A stretch of 64,000 nt of DNA from Vespula vulgaris (lineage: Eukaryota > Arthropoda > Insecta > Hymenoptera > Vespidae): positions 2,504,501 through 2,568,500 of the forward strand of contig NC_066592.1 of assembly GCF_905475345.1 (NCBI RefSeq), read 5' to 3'. Below the pieces are notes generated by a model. That model saw only the letters and a program-made list of their open reading frames with translations, ran no database searches and was not told where the DNA came from. Shown piece by piece: positions 11,980 to 25,800 of this stretch; the first letter of the stretch is position 1; each line of letters opens with the position of its first letter. The position numbers were made by a program, and so were the translations under genes.

Positions 11980-14900
11980 ATGGATAATACGGAATTGTTA
12001 TTTTTTGACACATTTTCGCATGATATTTCGGAGGTTTGTTTCTAATAGACGTTTATTTGTATTCCAATAAAAACAAATATAATATAAATAATTCTTAACT
12101 CAATGTTTTGTCTTAAGGAATTAAATTTGGATTTAGTACAATTTCCAAAACCTGTTTACATTAGCGAGGTTAGGATAATACCATTGGGGGCAAGAGTGCA
12201 AGCAGATTTTCCGGGAGGTGTGCGTCTTGGGTAATTAAATATACCGTATATATATTTTTTTATTGTATTAATGTATTTTATCTAATAATAATAATAATAA
12301 TAATAATACTATATTAAGTACATGTGCACAATTATATAATGTATTTTTGAAATAAATCTTCTGTATATAACATTGACATTAAGATGACATTATTTGAGAA
12401 TAAAATTAAGTATTTATAACTATCTATATAATATAAAAAATGTATGTATATATATATATGTTGTATTATTGTCTATTTTTCAGTGCTACTAATCCATCTC
12501 AGTTTGAAATAGAATTTTTTGTAAATGATTTAAGCAAACCAGGAGCGTCGACATTTGAATCTCTTGGAGGTTTAGAATATAAACAAAATATTCATATTCA
12601 GTTAGAATGTGAACGGAAACAAATACCGACTGATGGTTTAGTATTGCGAGGCTGGTACACTACTATTACTTTAGCTGTATACGGCTCTTTGACGAAATCA
12701 TTGAATAATCCACAGGAAGTTATTAGTCCTGCTGCTGGATCTACTGTATGTGTAAGTGGATTGGAAGAAACAACGGAAAATACTACACAGGTTTCAGAAC
12801 AACAGTCTGAATGGTATTATGAAAATCAAAATCAGTCTAATCCAAATGTAAGTGTGTATTACTATTAAGTGGAAGATTAAGTTTATGAATGATATAATTT
12901 TGATTGAAAAGATTGTTACAACGTACATCTTATATCGACAGGAAACGTGTGTAGCAGCCACTCCACCACCACCTGTTCAACCGATTCAAGTAGTAGAACC
13001 TTCTAGAAATTCAACAACAGAGCCTGGAAAGGTAGATTCAGGGCAGTGGGAGGAAGATGCAAATAATACAAATGTACAAAAAGGAGTAAAGCGTCCATCT
13101 TCACCTCCTTCGGAATCTCTTGTCTCTTTGAGTCCAGAATCAATATCAGCTGAAGAAGAAGAGGCTGAACAAGATGGAGTTGTTGCAGAGACTGGAGAAC
13201 CGTTTGAACCAATATTATCTGATGAAGATATTATGGCCGATGATTTGCCATCTACAGCAGAATTTGAATGCGAAAATGTCCAGCTAGATGCAATTTATAC
13301 ACTAGCACCGCCTGATTTATTAGAATTAGAAAAACCATTTGAGAACATTGAAGGAAATTCCATGAATAGTGAAACTTCTGATAAAATACGGGAGACATTA
13401 CAGTCCCTTTCAAAATCAGTTTTAAATTTTAATAATGCACCAGGTCAAGAGAAGGAAACATTTGTACATAGTTGCGAATCGTTGTGCGCAACACTTGGTT
13501 CTTTTGATCTTAATGTTAATGATACCAATGATTTAACTAATATTATCAATGCAGGTCTTGATGTAGACCTTGCTCGCGCTCAACCACAACCAGCCTATAA
13601 AGTGCGTCACGTGAAAGTTGGCGTTCGTTTAGCTGAGGCTTTATGTAGACTTCCACAGGGACCAAACATACTTTTGAAAGTAGACGCACCTTATAAATTA
13701 TTAGCACTATGCATGCGTGAAAATGTGGCACTTCCAGTTAAGCTTTCCGCACTTCGTGCATTGGATGCCGCACTGATAAGTCCAATAATAGTTCAAGAGT
13801 TCTTGAAATCAAAAAATAATTTATACAAAAATGCTATAATGATGTTAGATTCAGCAAAGCTTGCAAGACTGAAATATGCTTTGAGTTCGTTATTACGAAA
13901 AGTTCACATTTATGAATTTCTTGACGAATTAGCAAAACTTAATAAATTAACAATAAAAGAATTGACAAATGCATACATATGTGCACCGACACTCATGGCT
14001 CAACCCAAGCGTCAATTACCGGCAAGTGCGCAAATGGAATTTGAGCGAGAAGAAAATCGTAATCCTCGATGTCATTTAATCAGCTATTTTGAACATCATA
14101 AACTTGCATATTATTTGCTTCTAGCTCTTTCTTCGCCAGAATCAGAACCCGATTTGATTAAAGCGACGCATCGTTTCCTTTTGCGTCTTTCGGATACAAA
14201 AGAGGGCTTGTTTTATTTATTGAAACAACCAGAAATAACTAAATTTATATTAAAAGCTTTAAGATATGATTCAGTAAGTGTAGGCTCTATTATAGCATGG
14301 CGACTTCAAGTTGTACAATGTTTAACTCACTTAAAGTATGATACTTCTGACTGGGTAGCCTTAAAGAAGCTCCATTCTTTTCTTATATATCCTGAAGGAT
14401 TGCAAGCTGTAATAACGGTCCTTCCTATGGGTGAATTTATAGATATTTTAATTCCTTATCTTTCTGATGCTAATCTTTGTGAATTTGCTGCAGAGATAAT
14501 ATCAGTTACCATACGTTATTCTGACCATGTAGAAATTTTTCAAAATCGTGCTGGTGTTATTCTTGAAAAATCAAGAAATCAAGCTGTTTTAAGAGATGTT
14601 ACCTCATATTTAACAACTGCTGCTCAACTATCTAATTGGAATTATGGAGATGTTTCTTCACTTGTAGCATGTATTAGAAAAAGTGCAGAAAAAGCAGCAT
14701 CCTTACCAGGTCAGTTAATTACAGCATGCAGAATTCTGCACTACTTAATTTTTCCTTCAAATAATGACATAGATCCTATGGAACCATATGTCGAATTAAA
14801 ATATAGAAATGCTTTAACACAATTATTTGCTGCTGATGGCTTAACAGCACTTGTTGCTGTTATGTCAAACATTTCTGGATTTTATGAGCAACCATTTTTA

Positions 14901-17009
14901 CATCGTGCTGCTTTGACTGGACGAAGAGGATTAGCGTTAGTTGCATTACTTCTTCCGTGTGTTAGATTGACGAGAGCACTGTTAGAGCGATTAGTCAAAT
15001 GCATGGCAACTGACTTTAAAGATTTAACTGCTGTTGTACCTTTACTTGGTGTCTACTCGTTGGTCGAAGCTATTCCTTCTACTAGATCGGTTAAAAATCT
15101 TTCCGATGAGATTGTAGGAACACTGCTGGTATTTACGCAAGCAGTAGATTCAGATGGATCTGGAAATGTAGCCAAATCTTTATGGACTAAAATGTTGGGT
15201 GAGGTTTTAAAAATGGTTTCTCTCAGTCCATGTAATTTTATTCCTGGCTTAAAACTTTTATCACGTATACTTCCACCATTACTAACTGCAAAGGAAGCTG
15301 TAGCTGATGATACAGCACGTATACTTGGTGTAAGAAAGTTATGGTCTGCACATCTTCAAGCACAAGCTAATAATCTTACAGAAACCTTAAGACTACTTTG
15401 TGCCAGTTGGAATAAAGATTTATTAGTACTTCTTTCCACAGTATGTAAACAATTGAGCGATTTAGCAGCACCTACTGCATTGTTAGTAGGTAGATGTTTA
15501 TTAGATGGTATTATAGCTGCCGTGCCACTGGAGAATAATGTTTTAATACTTGCCTTACTTAGTGACTTAGCAAGGCATGCTCCTATGAAAGCCACATTGT
15601 TAACTTTGACCAGTCCAGCATCAAGAGCACAAGTAAAATCTGATCAAAAATATCCTCCAGTTATTGAAATGATGTGTGCAACGCTTAGGACTACTAGCGA
15701 TGTTCGAGTTCAGCAAGAAATTCTTGATATCTTTGAGACATTATGTGATTGTACACTAAGCCTTGTTCAAGAAGACACTAATGAACCATTCGAAAAGAGA
15801 TTAACGCATTCGGTACCAAGTAAAGAACCACTTTTATCAATTCTTACTGTATTAATCGAAATTCTAGCAACTAGCACTAAATTTCAGCCAGATATATTAG
15901 AAGATACTTTGCACATACTTCTATCCCTTACTAGTCATAATTATGGCTTGTATCATGTAAAAAGTTGTTTGGAAAACAATCCTGATGCATTGAGATCATT
16001 ATTAGAACATATTTCAAATCTAGAAGATACAGATACAAAACTTATTGCGAATTTAACAATAAAGTTTTTAGAGAATATGATTTCCAGTGATATACAAAAA
16101 AGGTCATTATATCTGCGTACACAACAATTAGCAACTCTGATATCCTGGGATAAAACTGGACATCCCTTAGAGAAAATACAAGGTGCACAAGAATTAGTAA
16201 ATACTTTAAAATTTGCTGAAGATAAAGAAGAAAAGGAACCAATACCTGAAATGTTAGAACCACTATTACCTACTCCAGAGGCCTTGCTAAGTCAGTTTTC
16301 ACAACGATGTTTAAGAACACCTGTATGCATTCCTAGACGCCCAAAGAAATGTTCATTTATCATGTCAAACCAAACACAAAATGAAACAACAGTAGACTTA
16401 ATAGCTCTCGCAGCTGAACTACTTCCTACTGATTTTAATCTGCTATTAGAAGCACAGAATCTATGTTCCAAAGCACCACTTGATGATGCGACACAACCAT
16501 TACAATCAAAACCTCAACCAGATGATCAAGAAAATAGAGATATTCAGAAACAAATACCTTCCTCCCCTATCACGAAAATGAAGCAACCATTTGGTGAGAT
16601 ATATTTACTGTTTTATTATATTAGGCATAAAGAATATATAAAAAAAATAATATAATGTTTCTTCTGCATACTATAGTATGTAATAACGTTTTTTCATTAT
16701 TCGATATTCGTTACAGTAGCACCTATGAGAGGTAGGACACAATTTACAAATTCTTTAAGAGGCGGTCTTACAGTCGGGAGTATAGGGAGAGGTGCAGATC
16801 CGTTCCGTTCAAGACCACCGAATACATCAAGACCTCCATCCTTACATGTAGATGATTTTGTGGCATTAGAAACATGTGGAGCACAACCTACAGGACCAAC
16901 TGGTTACAATAAACTCAGTATTCGTGGGACATGTCCGTCTCGTGTGGTAAATACTGGAGCTAGAAGTCGGCCATGGGTACCAGAAACGCGACCCCCTTAC
17001 CTTCGATAA
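11980..17009 (+). CDS. vir: Virilizer (VIRMA), m6A methyltransferase complex scaffold
   Basis: Five exons join in frame: 11980-12033, 12118-12230, 12484-12847, 12942-16593 and 16717-17009, giving 1,491 residues. The N-terminal part (MDNTELLFFDTFSHD, then PKPVYISEVRIIPLGARVQ) is the conserved virilizer domain. An acidic, Ser/Pro-rich linker follows, then a long helical-repeat body encoded mainly by the 3.65-kb fourth exon. The C-terminus is a basic Arg/Gly/Pro tail ending TRPPYLR. Virilizer is the large nuclear scaffold of the m6A writer: it holds the WTAP/Fl(2)d-containing regulatory part on METTL3-METTL14. In flies it is needed for sex-specific splicing of Sxl. The length is somewhat below the roughly 1,800 residues of the fly and human proteins, mostly from shorter linkers as far as can be judged. 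The upstream open frame through 12852-12941 is intronic, because the splice acceptor lies just before 12942. Confidence 0.95.
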
Positions 17010-17197
17010 TTTTTCTCAGTTATTAAATACATATTATGATTTTAAATAAAATAAATTTATTTCCTATTTTATTTTTAACTTTTAATAGAAATTTACATTA
17101 TACTTTTCGAAGACTAAATCGCAACTGCTCCAAGAGCAAATATGTTTGAGGATTCATTAAATTATATATATCTGTATATATTTTATAAAATTTGATT

Positions 17198-19172
17198 TTA
17201 TTTAATTACACATTTATCATCTAATTGTTGTTTCCATCGAGAATATTCTGTTGTAAAACTTTCCAATTCCTTTTTCAGTGCCAATCGTTTCTTGAATTTA
17301 GACCTCTGCAATAATATGTATAAAAAAGAAAAACTTTAGTACTATTAACATAATTGTAATATGCTGCATTAATATAATTATATATTACCTTGGATAATTG
17401 CATTTGTGTTAATGTTTCTTCGTATTTATTCAGATATGTCAAAATTTGTTCATTTGGTGTAATTCTATTTACTTTCATGTAACGTATCATTTCCATTACA
17501 TAATTGGTATTGAGTGCACGGCATGCATTAGATATAAGTGTTCCAAGAATTACTACATTTGGAACATATCCAACAATTTCCAATCCTTCTAATAATTCAC
17601 GTGCTTCTTTACTTCGAGTACATCCCATAGCTAAAACTCCAAATGTCATTATATTTGGTACCATATGCTTGCGTTGAATCTCTTCCAAGACTTTCTACAA
17701 GAAAACAGTTAGTTTTTATTATAAGTTTTTTTAAATTTAATACAATGATGAATATTTAAAAAAAAAAATAATAATATATTTTATTTCATATTTACTTTTG
17801 CAAAATTATATTCTTTTCTTAGACTCCTTCTTTTAATAAGCATGTTATAAAAGTCAATATCTAATTTAATTTTTTTATTTTCCAAATTTTGAAGAAATAA
17901 ATTTTCAACATCCATTGTATTTGGAATTAAATTCAGTAATAAACTAGCTGTTACTTCGTTTGGTGTGACATCATCTTCTTTCATCATTTGAAATACATTT
18001 TCCAAACCACCAAATAAGATAAAACGATTATTTTCAAAAATATCATTTAAGTAGGTATCTGGTGATAATACATATTCTACATTTTTATTTTTTATTTTTA
18101 TAGATATGGGTAATGAACTGATAACAGGAGGTCTACTTAGCAAATTTGGTCTGCTTCCTTCAGAAATACTTAATTCTGTATTTATTAATGCTGGCATTAG
18201 TATGTCACTAATTTTGTAATTACCAAACTTTGTATCTCTCATAGCTCTAAAAATTAGATTGTATGTAATTAGACTTGGTTTTATTTTATGCTTTTTCATG
18301 AGATGCCATATGATCAAAGTATGTCTCATTCCTGCTTGTTTATCAGATATTGCTGCATTTAATAAAGAATTATATGTTATTTCTTTTATAGGTATTCGTT
18401 TATCTCTCATTTCATCTACTACTTGAAAAGCTTCAATAATATAGTTATGCCGACTATAGGCTTTCACTAATGTATTATAATGTGTTTCATTCATTAAATA
18501 TCCTATTTCATATAAATTAAAACGCAATTTATTTAATTTTTCTAAAGCTATGGATGTATTATTTGATTCTGCACAAGCATTAAATAAACTAGTATATGTT
18601 GCATCATTAGGTTTCAAACGATCTTTTTTCATTTTGTTGTAGAGACTAAAACATTGCTTTATATCTCCTTGTAAAGCATATGCGCGTATGAGAAGATTAT
18701 ACATGAAATAAGTAGGTTTATCTCGATTTTCTCTCGCCAATTTGAGTACATCCAAGGCAGACAATAAATCTCCATTTGAAATATAAGATTTTATTTTCTG
18801 TGCATATTGACCCGCACTTGGTTTTAATCTACGTGGTATTTTAGCTATATTATCCTGAAAGTTTTCTTCCTGTTCTTCTTCTTCGTCCATTTCCACTTTA
18901 TCATATTTAACATATCCTATATCACCAAAAACATCCGCTTCCTTCGGTTCATTTTTTATGCAAAATTTCCTATCTAATAATGTGAGAATACAACTTCTAT
19001 GTTGTAACTTCATTTTACTATGAAGTATGTTATTTACATTGTTACTTCTGTAGTAAGTCCGAAAATTATATGAGTAAATTTTTAACTTTTCCCACTTGTA
19101 GTGATTATTGTTATAATTAACATAACCTAGGATACTCTTTATCGGCAATATGTTTATTCTTGTAGAAATCAT
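17198..19172 (-). CDS. PTCD1: Pentatricopeptide repeat protein PTCD1, mitochondrial
   Basis: Three exons join in frame: 19172-17796, 17694-17389 and 17305-17198, giving 596 residues. The N-terminus is basic and poor in acidic residues, consistent with a mitochondrial presequence, and is followed by a short acidic stretch (EMDEEEEQEE). From about residue 110 onward there are repeated helix pairs of the PPR type, with typical repeat signatures such as YNLLIRAYALQGD, TYTSLFNACAESNN, HYNTLVKAYSRH and TYNSLLNAA. The order and spacing fit PTCD1, a matrix protein that binds mitochondrial leucine tRNAs and takes part in mitochondrial RNA processing and 16S rRNA stability in mammals. The stop codon lies 189 bp from the end of virilizer (convergent pair). 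The gene is divergent from Tpr. The alternative is another animal PPR protein such as PTCD2 or LRPPRC, which fits less well. Confidence 0.85.
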
Positions 19173-19887
19173 TATTTAATATTCATTCTTACAAGAATAA
19201 ATAAAAGAATCTTTTATACTACAACAGTTCAATTATTATATATAATTGAAATATTTGTAGAAATAATTATGCCTATTCAATCTCAACGTGCAATACAGCT
19301 TTTAAATTGGATGCAATAAGCTGTTCGATACTTATCAATTCTAGTGCACGTTTTCATTAATCATATTATATTAAAATAAAATAAAATAAATCATAATAAT
19401 ATAGCGAAATATCATGTTAAATATATATAATTCATAAAAATAATTACGTAGAATGATATATATACGAACTTAATTTTTTGTCCACTATAAAATATTCGTT
19501 TAGATTATTTCTGAGAAATCTTACTAGAATTAATTAGTAAGAACGATTATTATTGGTTACAGCACAGTACAGTCCGGACAGGTATCACAACTGGACAAAT
19601 ATTTAGGTACAATTTTACACGCAGTTAGTGTCAAATAATACCTTCTTATAAAACCAGAAAGAGCGTCAGTTCTATAAGGATTTTAGAACCGGTATTTTTA
19701 CCGTGGTTCGCATCGCCTGATACAATTGTGCTGATTTATGTTAGTAATGTGGTAAATATTTGTTGTTTTAATGATTGAGATCAATTGTAGCTACGATTTT
19801 CGTTTGTAAATTAAAAAAGAAAGAGTATCGTTATATAATTGTAAAAGGGATTAGTGTATTGTAGATTTTTTGCCTAGTGTTGAAAAG
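19173..19887. promoter_or_regulatory. Shared divergent promoter region, PTCD1 / Tpr
   Basis: The start codons of PTCD1 (minus) and Tpr (plus) are 715 bp apart. The sequence near 19555-19760 is less AT-rich than the flanks and is the likeliest position of the Tpr transcription start. No TATA box in a convincing position was seen. Confidence 0.5.
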
Positions 19888-22800
19888 ATGGAGACGGGAG
19901 ATGAAAATGAACACAACGTGCTACATGAAATTCTAAATGAAGAAGAATTGACGCAAGTGCCCGAGGTAATTAAGAAGAAACTCGGTGTTTATTTTAACAC
20001 GAAATTTGAGGAATTCATAACTGCTAAAGCGGTTTTTGAAAGTAATCGTAAGAATCTTGGTATGTATACTGACTGATATTCGATTATATTACTTTAACGA
20101 TCATTCGATTTAATACTTGGAAATTTTTTTTTGTAGAACAAAATTTAGAAAAAGTGCAAAAAGAATTAGCAGACACAAAATCAAACTTTGATGAATGTAA
20201 TGGGAAACTAGAATTGGCTGCAAAATATAGTACCGAGTTACAAATTAACTTGGATGAAGTAAAAAGTGAAGTACAAAAATTACAAGAATCTGTTAAAAGG
20301 TAATTTGTTGCTTAATTTTTAATCAACTATAGTTAACATAAAAGCTTTAGATATAATATCTCTAAGTGATAGTTCAAATATAATACTTGTATTTTTTTTT
20401 TGTAGGTTAGAAAAAGAAAATGGTGATCTACGGAAACAACGAGATGCAGCTGTGGATGAAAGAGATACATTGCAGTTACAAGTGGAACGAAGAGATTTCG
20501 AAGTCGAAAGAATGCGTACTGAATTATCTTCCCTTGGAACTCAGTTACAAACTGCCGTTGCTGCTAAATGTCAAGCTCTTGCAGAAGCAGAAGAAGTTCG
20601 TAGCCGTGACATGACTTTGGATTTTAAGTTAGTATTTTTAAAGATACAATGATTTAGAACTTAATAGTAATCACATATCTTATATGATTAAACATATTTA
20701 AGCATATATCTTATCATACAGAGAAAAACGTTTGGAACAAGAAAGAACGCTTCTTTCTCAACAAATAGTTGGTTTAGAAGAAGAATTAAGCAAAAGAACG
20801 TCAGAATTACAAGCGACAAGAGCTGAAGCATCGGCACGAGCACTTTTGACCGATACTCGTTTATCACAACGCGATGAAGAATTGCGAATTGCTAATGAAT
20901 CATCAGCACAGTTGCGTGAATCTTATTCGTCTCTCCAACGACGTTGCGAAGAACTTTCTCAAAAATTAGAAGAACAACGAACACATGAAATATCTATGCA
21001 CGGTTCATACAGAGAAGAAATCGGAGCTCAAACTAGATTGGCGGATCTTTATAAAGGAATGGCAGATGAAGCAAATGCTAAAGCTGAAGAATTTATAAAT
21101 GCTGTTAAAGAACTTCAGGAATTATTAGAACATGCTACTGAACAGTTTGGTCAATTAGAAACGAAACACAATCAGCTTCAGTTACAACATAACCAAGAAC
21201 TTCAGGAAAAAGAACAACAGGTTATCGAACTTACTAAAGAATTAGAAAATGCGAATGAATTATTGAAGAACATCAAGCAAGGTAAAATATAAATACAAGA
21301 TATAAATAAACGTATGGATATAAAGTAACATTTTTTTATCTGATTACAGAAAGATTAGATCAAGCTGTTGAGCAATTGGCACCAACAGCAGCTATAGCTA
21401 GCAGAATTTTAAAGAAAGGATTAAGTCTTACACAAATTTATACACAATTGGTGGAAGCAACTAATGAATTGACAACAGAACGCGAAGAAAATGAACGTTT
21501 GAAATCACAAATGGATGTTATTCTACGCGAACTCGAAGATAAAGCACCTGTATTGCAGCAACAACGTGAAGATTATGAAACTGCTACAAGTCATGTTACT
21601 ACATTGACAGCACGATTAGATGAACTTCTTGCAGAAAATCATCGTCTGCAGGAAATCGCGGATGAAGCAAATCGTATAACTAAACATCATACTAAAGAAA
21701 ATCAAAGATTAAAATCAGAACTTGCTGATTTAGCAAGACAGGTATATACTTATATATTCATTCATTATTGAAGTAAAAAAAAAATAGGAATCAGTAGATA
21801 TATAACGATGATATGTCATTGAATATTTATATGCTTATTATTTTCTTATTTTTTACTAGGTGTGTTTCCTTCTTAAAGAAGTTCAAGAAAGTAGAGTTGG
21901 TAATAGTATACATACAAATGAATATTCAACAATGAATACAGATGATTTGGCCTCATCGCAAATCATTACTAAAAAACTTGTAACGTTTAAGGATATTGAA
22001 GAATTACAAGAAAATAATCAAAAATTATTATCAATCGTACGTACATTGTCATCAAGACAAGAAGAAATGGAAAGGGCTACTGATGAGATTAATTCTGGTG
22101 AAATGAAAGAAAAATTAGATAGGTTTGTATATTTGTTAATAATATTAAAAATAAATTATAGTAAAACATCAATGAGAACATTTATAACGCGTTTATATTA
22201 GGTACTTGGAACAATTGGCAGATATGCAAGCAGCTCAAGATAGGCAAGCTAAGATGTTGGAAGGTTTGTTAAGACAACGTGATATGTATAAAAATATGTA
22301 TCAACAGTGTTTGAAACAATCTAATACAACAGAAATGAAAGAACTTCCTAATGAAGAAAATAAAGAATTAAATGCAAGCGCAGTAGAAAACTTAAGTGAA
22401 ATTGATAAATCTAAAGCTTCGGTAGATAATGAAAAAGAAAAAGAATGGGAAAGAAAATATAGTGAAATTGAGAGTAAATTAAAACAGATCACGGATGAAT
22501 TTGAAATATATAGAAAAGAAAAGATAGCGCATGAACGAATGTTGGGCGAAGAAGTTGAGAGACATAGAAAAGAGGCAGATGCAAGTTCGGCTCGATGTTG
22601 CAGATTAAAAGCTCAATTGGATTCTGCAAACGAGCGTTTCCAGCTTCTACAGGCGAACGTTGCATCTTATAAATCACAAATAAAAGCATTGGAAGAGAAG
22701 TGTTGTAATTATAATATTACTATTGGAAAACACGAACAAAGTATAATGATCTTAAAGGATGAGGCTCTTTCTGCTCAAACCCATTTGTCTCGCGCTGAAG

Positions 22801-25800
22801 TTCAATTGGAAAATCTACGCCAAGAAAGACAATTATTGCGTGACTCCGAAGGGCGTCTTTTGAAAGAACGAGAAGTATTTCAAAGAGAAAGACAAACACA
22901 GGCTTTGCTAAGAGCAGATGTAGAATCAATCAAAGCTTGTTTGGAACGTGTTCAAGCGGAGAATCAATTACGCGCCGAACAACGTTTGGACGATGCAACG
23001 AGAGAATGTGCTGCCTTGAGACGACGTTTACAAGAAGAACAGGACCGATTTAGAGAACTTTCATCTCATCTAGAAAAACAATTTACTACAGCACAGGAAC
23101 GCTTGACAGAGGAAAAAGAAATAACGGAACGAATTCGTTCTGAATTAGAGCAAGCTCGCAAAGCGGAAGCAGAAAGTGCTCAAAAACTTGAGGAAGTCAA
23201 TGCGAAGTTAAGACAGGCAGTTGCTCATTCAATATCAAAACCTTTCACCGGCGATGAAAATATGGGAAAAAGATTAAAGGAGTTAGAAATGCAATTAGCG
23301 AATAATCAAGCGGAAGTTAAATCTCTAACGGAGCAATTAAGAACTTCGCGTCAGCAGGCTCAGCAATATTGTGATATCGCTGAAAGTGCGGAGGTACAGC
23401 TCAGAGAATTAACGGAACAACATAACAAATGTAAAGAAGAATTGGAAAATGCTCTGAAACAATCTAGAGTCGAAGTTATGTCACTTCAAAAACGTGTGAA
23501 AGAATTAGGAGAAGAACTAGCAAAGATATCAAGTGGTCGTCAAGAAACGGATTCCGAGTTGCGACAAAAGCTCGCGGAAGCTGAAAGGAAACTCGAAGAA
23601 CTTGACGAAGTCAAAGGAGAGTTAGAACTTGTTAAGAGTGATTTGCAGAATGCTTCTACGACAGCATTAGAAACTGAAGAAAAATATGCAAGAGAAATGG
23701 TTTTACATTCGGCGGATTTACAAGTATTAGCAAAATTAAAAGAGGAGGTACAAAATGTAGATCAGAAAGTGGCAACGTTAACACAAGAAAGAAATGCAGC
23801 TGTTGAAGCTTTAGAATTGGAAAGATCTGCGTTTAAGGAGAGAGAGAAAAAGTTGTTTGACGAGGTTCAAGAAACTCTAAAAAGGGTCGAAGATCTGGAT
23901 GCGCAAAATTCCCTGTTACACGATCAGATTCAAGACTTGAGCGACAAAACAGCTATTATGCAAAGTCAACATGCAAAGGGAAGTGGTCGAGAGAGCCCTG
24001 ATACTAGTATTGAGGCAATGAATCGTAGTTTCAGTATTACAGACGAAGATTCTAAATCTGCCGAACAATTGCTTAAAGTTATGAAATATTTAAGACGCGA
24101 GAAAGATTTAGCCGTAGCCAAATTTGATGTTCTCAGAGCAGAGAATTTGAGATTAAAATCTCAAGCAGATGTGGCGGAGAAACGATTGAAAGAGACCGAA
24201 ACTCTTCTTAATTCTGAAAGAGAAAAATCAGAAATCGACGTGGTAACGACGTCTAAACATGCCGAATTATTACGTAAAATTGAAACATTAAATGCTATAA
24301 CTGATTCCAATAGAATTTTGAGAGAAGAAAGAGATAGTTTGACAGCGAAGGTCACGGAACTAATGTCAAAAGTAACTGTACTTTCTGAGGAGTTGGTACC
24401 ACTTCGTGATACATCAAGAGATTTGGCAGCAAAGAATGAGGCATTGGTACAAGAAAATACCGGTCTTAAAGGAGAAGCTACAAGATGGAGACAAAGAGCT
24501 AACGCGTTAATAGAAAGAGCTAACAAAGCTAGTCCAGAAGATTGGCGTAGATTACAAACCGAACGTGAAAGTCTAAGTAAATTACTCACTTCTGAACGCG
24601 AAACCCATGCTAAGCGTACAGAAGAATTAAATCAACTTAAAGTAGAGAAAACAAAATTAGAAGAACAATTGTCTCAACTTCAGAAACAAGTACAGTTACA
24701 AGGGGAACAAGTTTCCAAAATTTCAGAGGAAGCACGCAAGTTAGGTCAAGATTTAAATGAAGCACTTGCGGATTCTTCTTCGAAAGCTAAAGATCTAGCG
24801 ACTTTAAGAAAAGAACTTGGCGAGAAGGAAGTGGCTTTGAACGATATTAAGAATAAGGAAATTCAAATAAGAAAGATCGCTAAAAAATATAAGACTCAAT
24901 TTGAGGAACTTGCTAAAACTGTTGAAGAAGAGAAAAGCAGATCGGAAGAATCACGAATGTCTTCCGCTAATACGGCTAACGAAGATGCTGGACAGGTTAC
25001 ACAGGAACGCGAAGACCAATTACGAGAAGAGGGCCGACAAGAATTGCGTCAAGCAAATGTTGAATTAACAACGAAGATCGATGAGTTGACTCGTCAGATG
25101 ACAGTTGCTCAAAGCGAAGCGGAAACGCTTAAGAAAGAGATAGATACGATGAACAAGACCAGCGTAGAAAAGGAAGAGCGCGCTAAACAAGTACTAAAAG
25201 GTGCTAGAACGAAGATCATGCAGCTTACGGAATCAAAGAAAATCTGTGAAAAAGAATTACTTGACTTGAAAACAAAAATGGAATCTGGACCAAGTGATTC
25301 GGATACCTCGGATCATGACGCTAGACTGGCTGCATTGAAATCTCAAATGGAAGGAAGGATATCTCGCTTAGAACATGAAAAGACTGAAATTCAAGCGGAA
25401 AAGGAAGCTCTATTACAACGTATTACACAGTTGCAGAGACAATTAACAGGAGTTAGCGGAGTTAGTGCAACGACTGAACCTCCTACTGCTAATATCAAAC
25501 CTATGTCCGCTCGTGCAGAAACCCCTCTAGCAAGCATTAGACCAATGAGTGTAGTGGTTCAATCTAGAACAGCAGCCGTATTACCAACGACTGCAACTGC
25601 ACCTGTTATGGTTGCTCCGCATCAACAGCAACAACCCCAACAACAGATAGTCCATACGACTGAGACAAGTTCTCCCACCAGTAGCCTAACTGATTTTCAG
25701 CCAGCTAGCACTAGCAGCTCTTCGCAGACTGCACCAAGTACGTTGCGTCAGCTTGTCGTTCAACCACAGTTGAGCGAATCTGCCGAATCGACTCAAAGAG

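Noticed and set aside
11691..12011. Minus-strand 106-residue open frame
   Set aside because: Overlaps the first exon of virilizer and the shared promoter; no recognisable domain.
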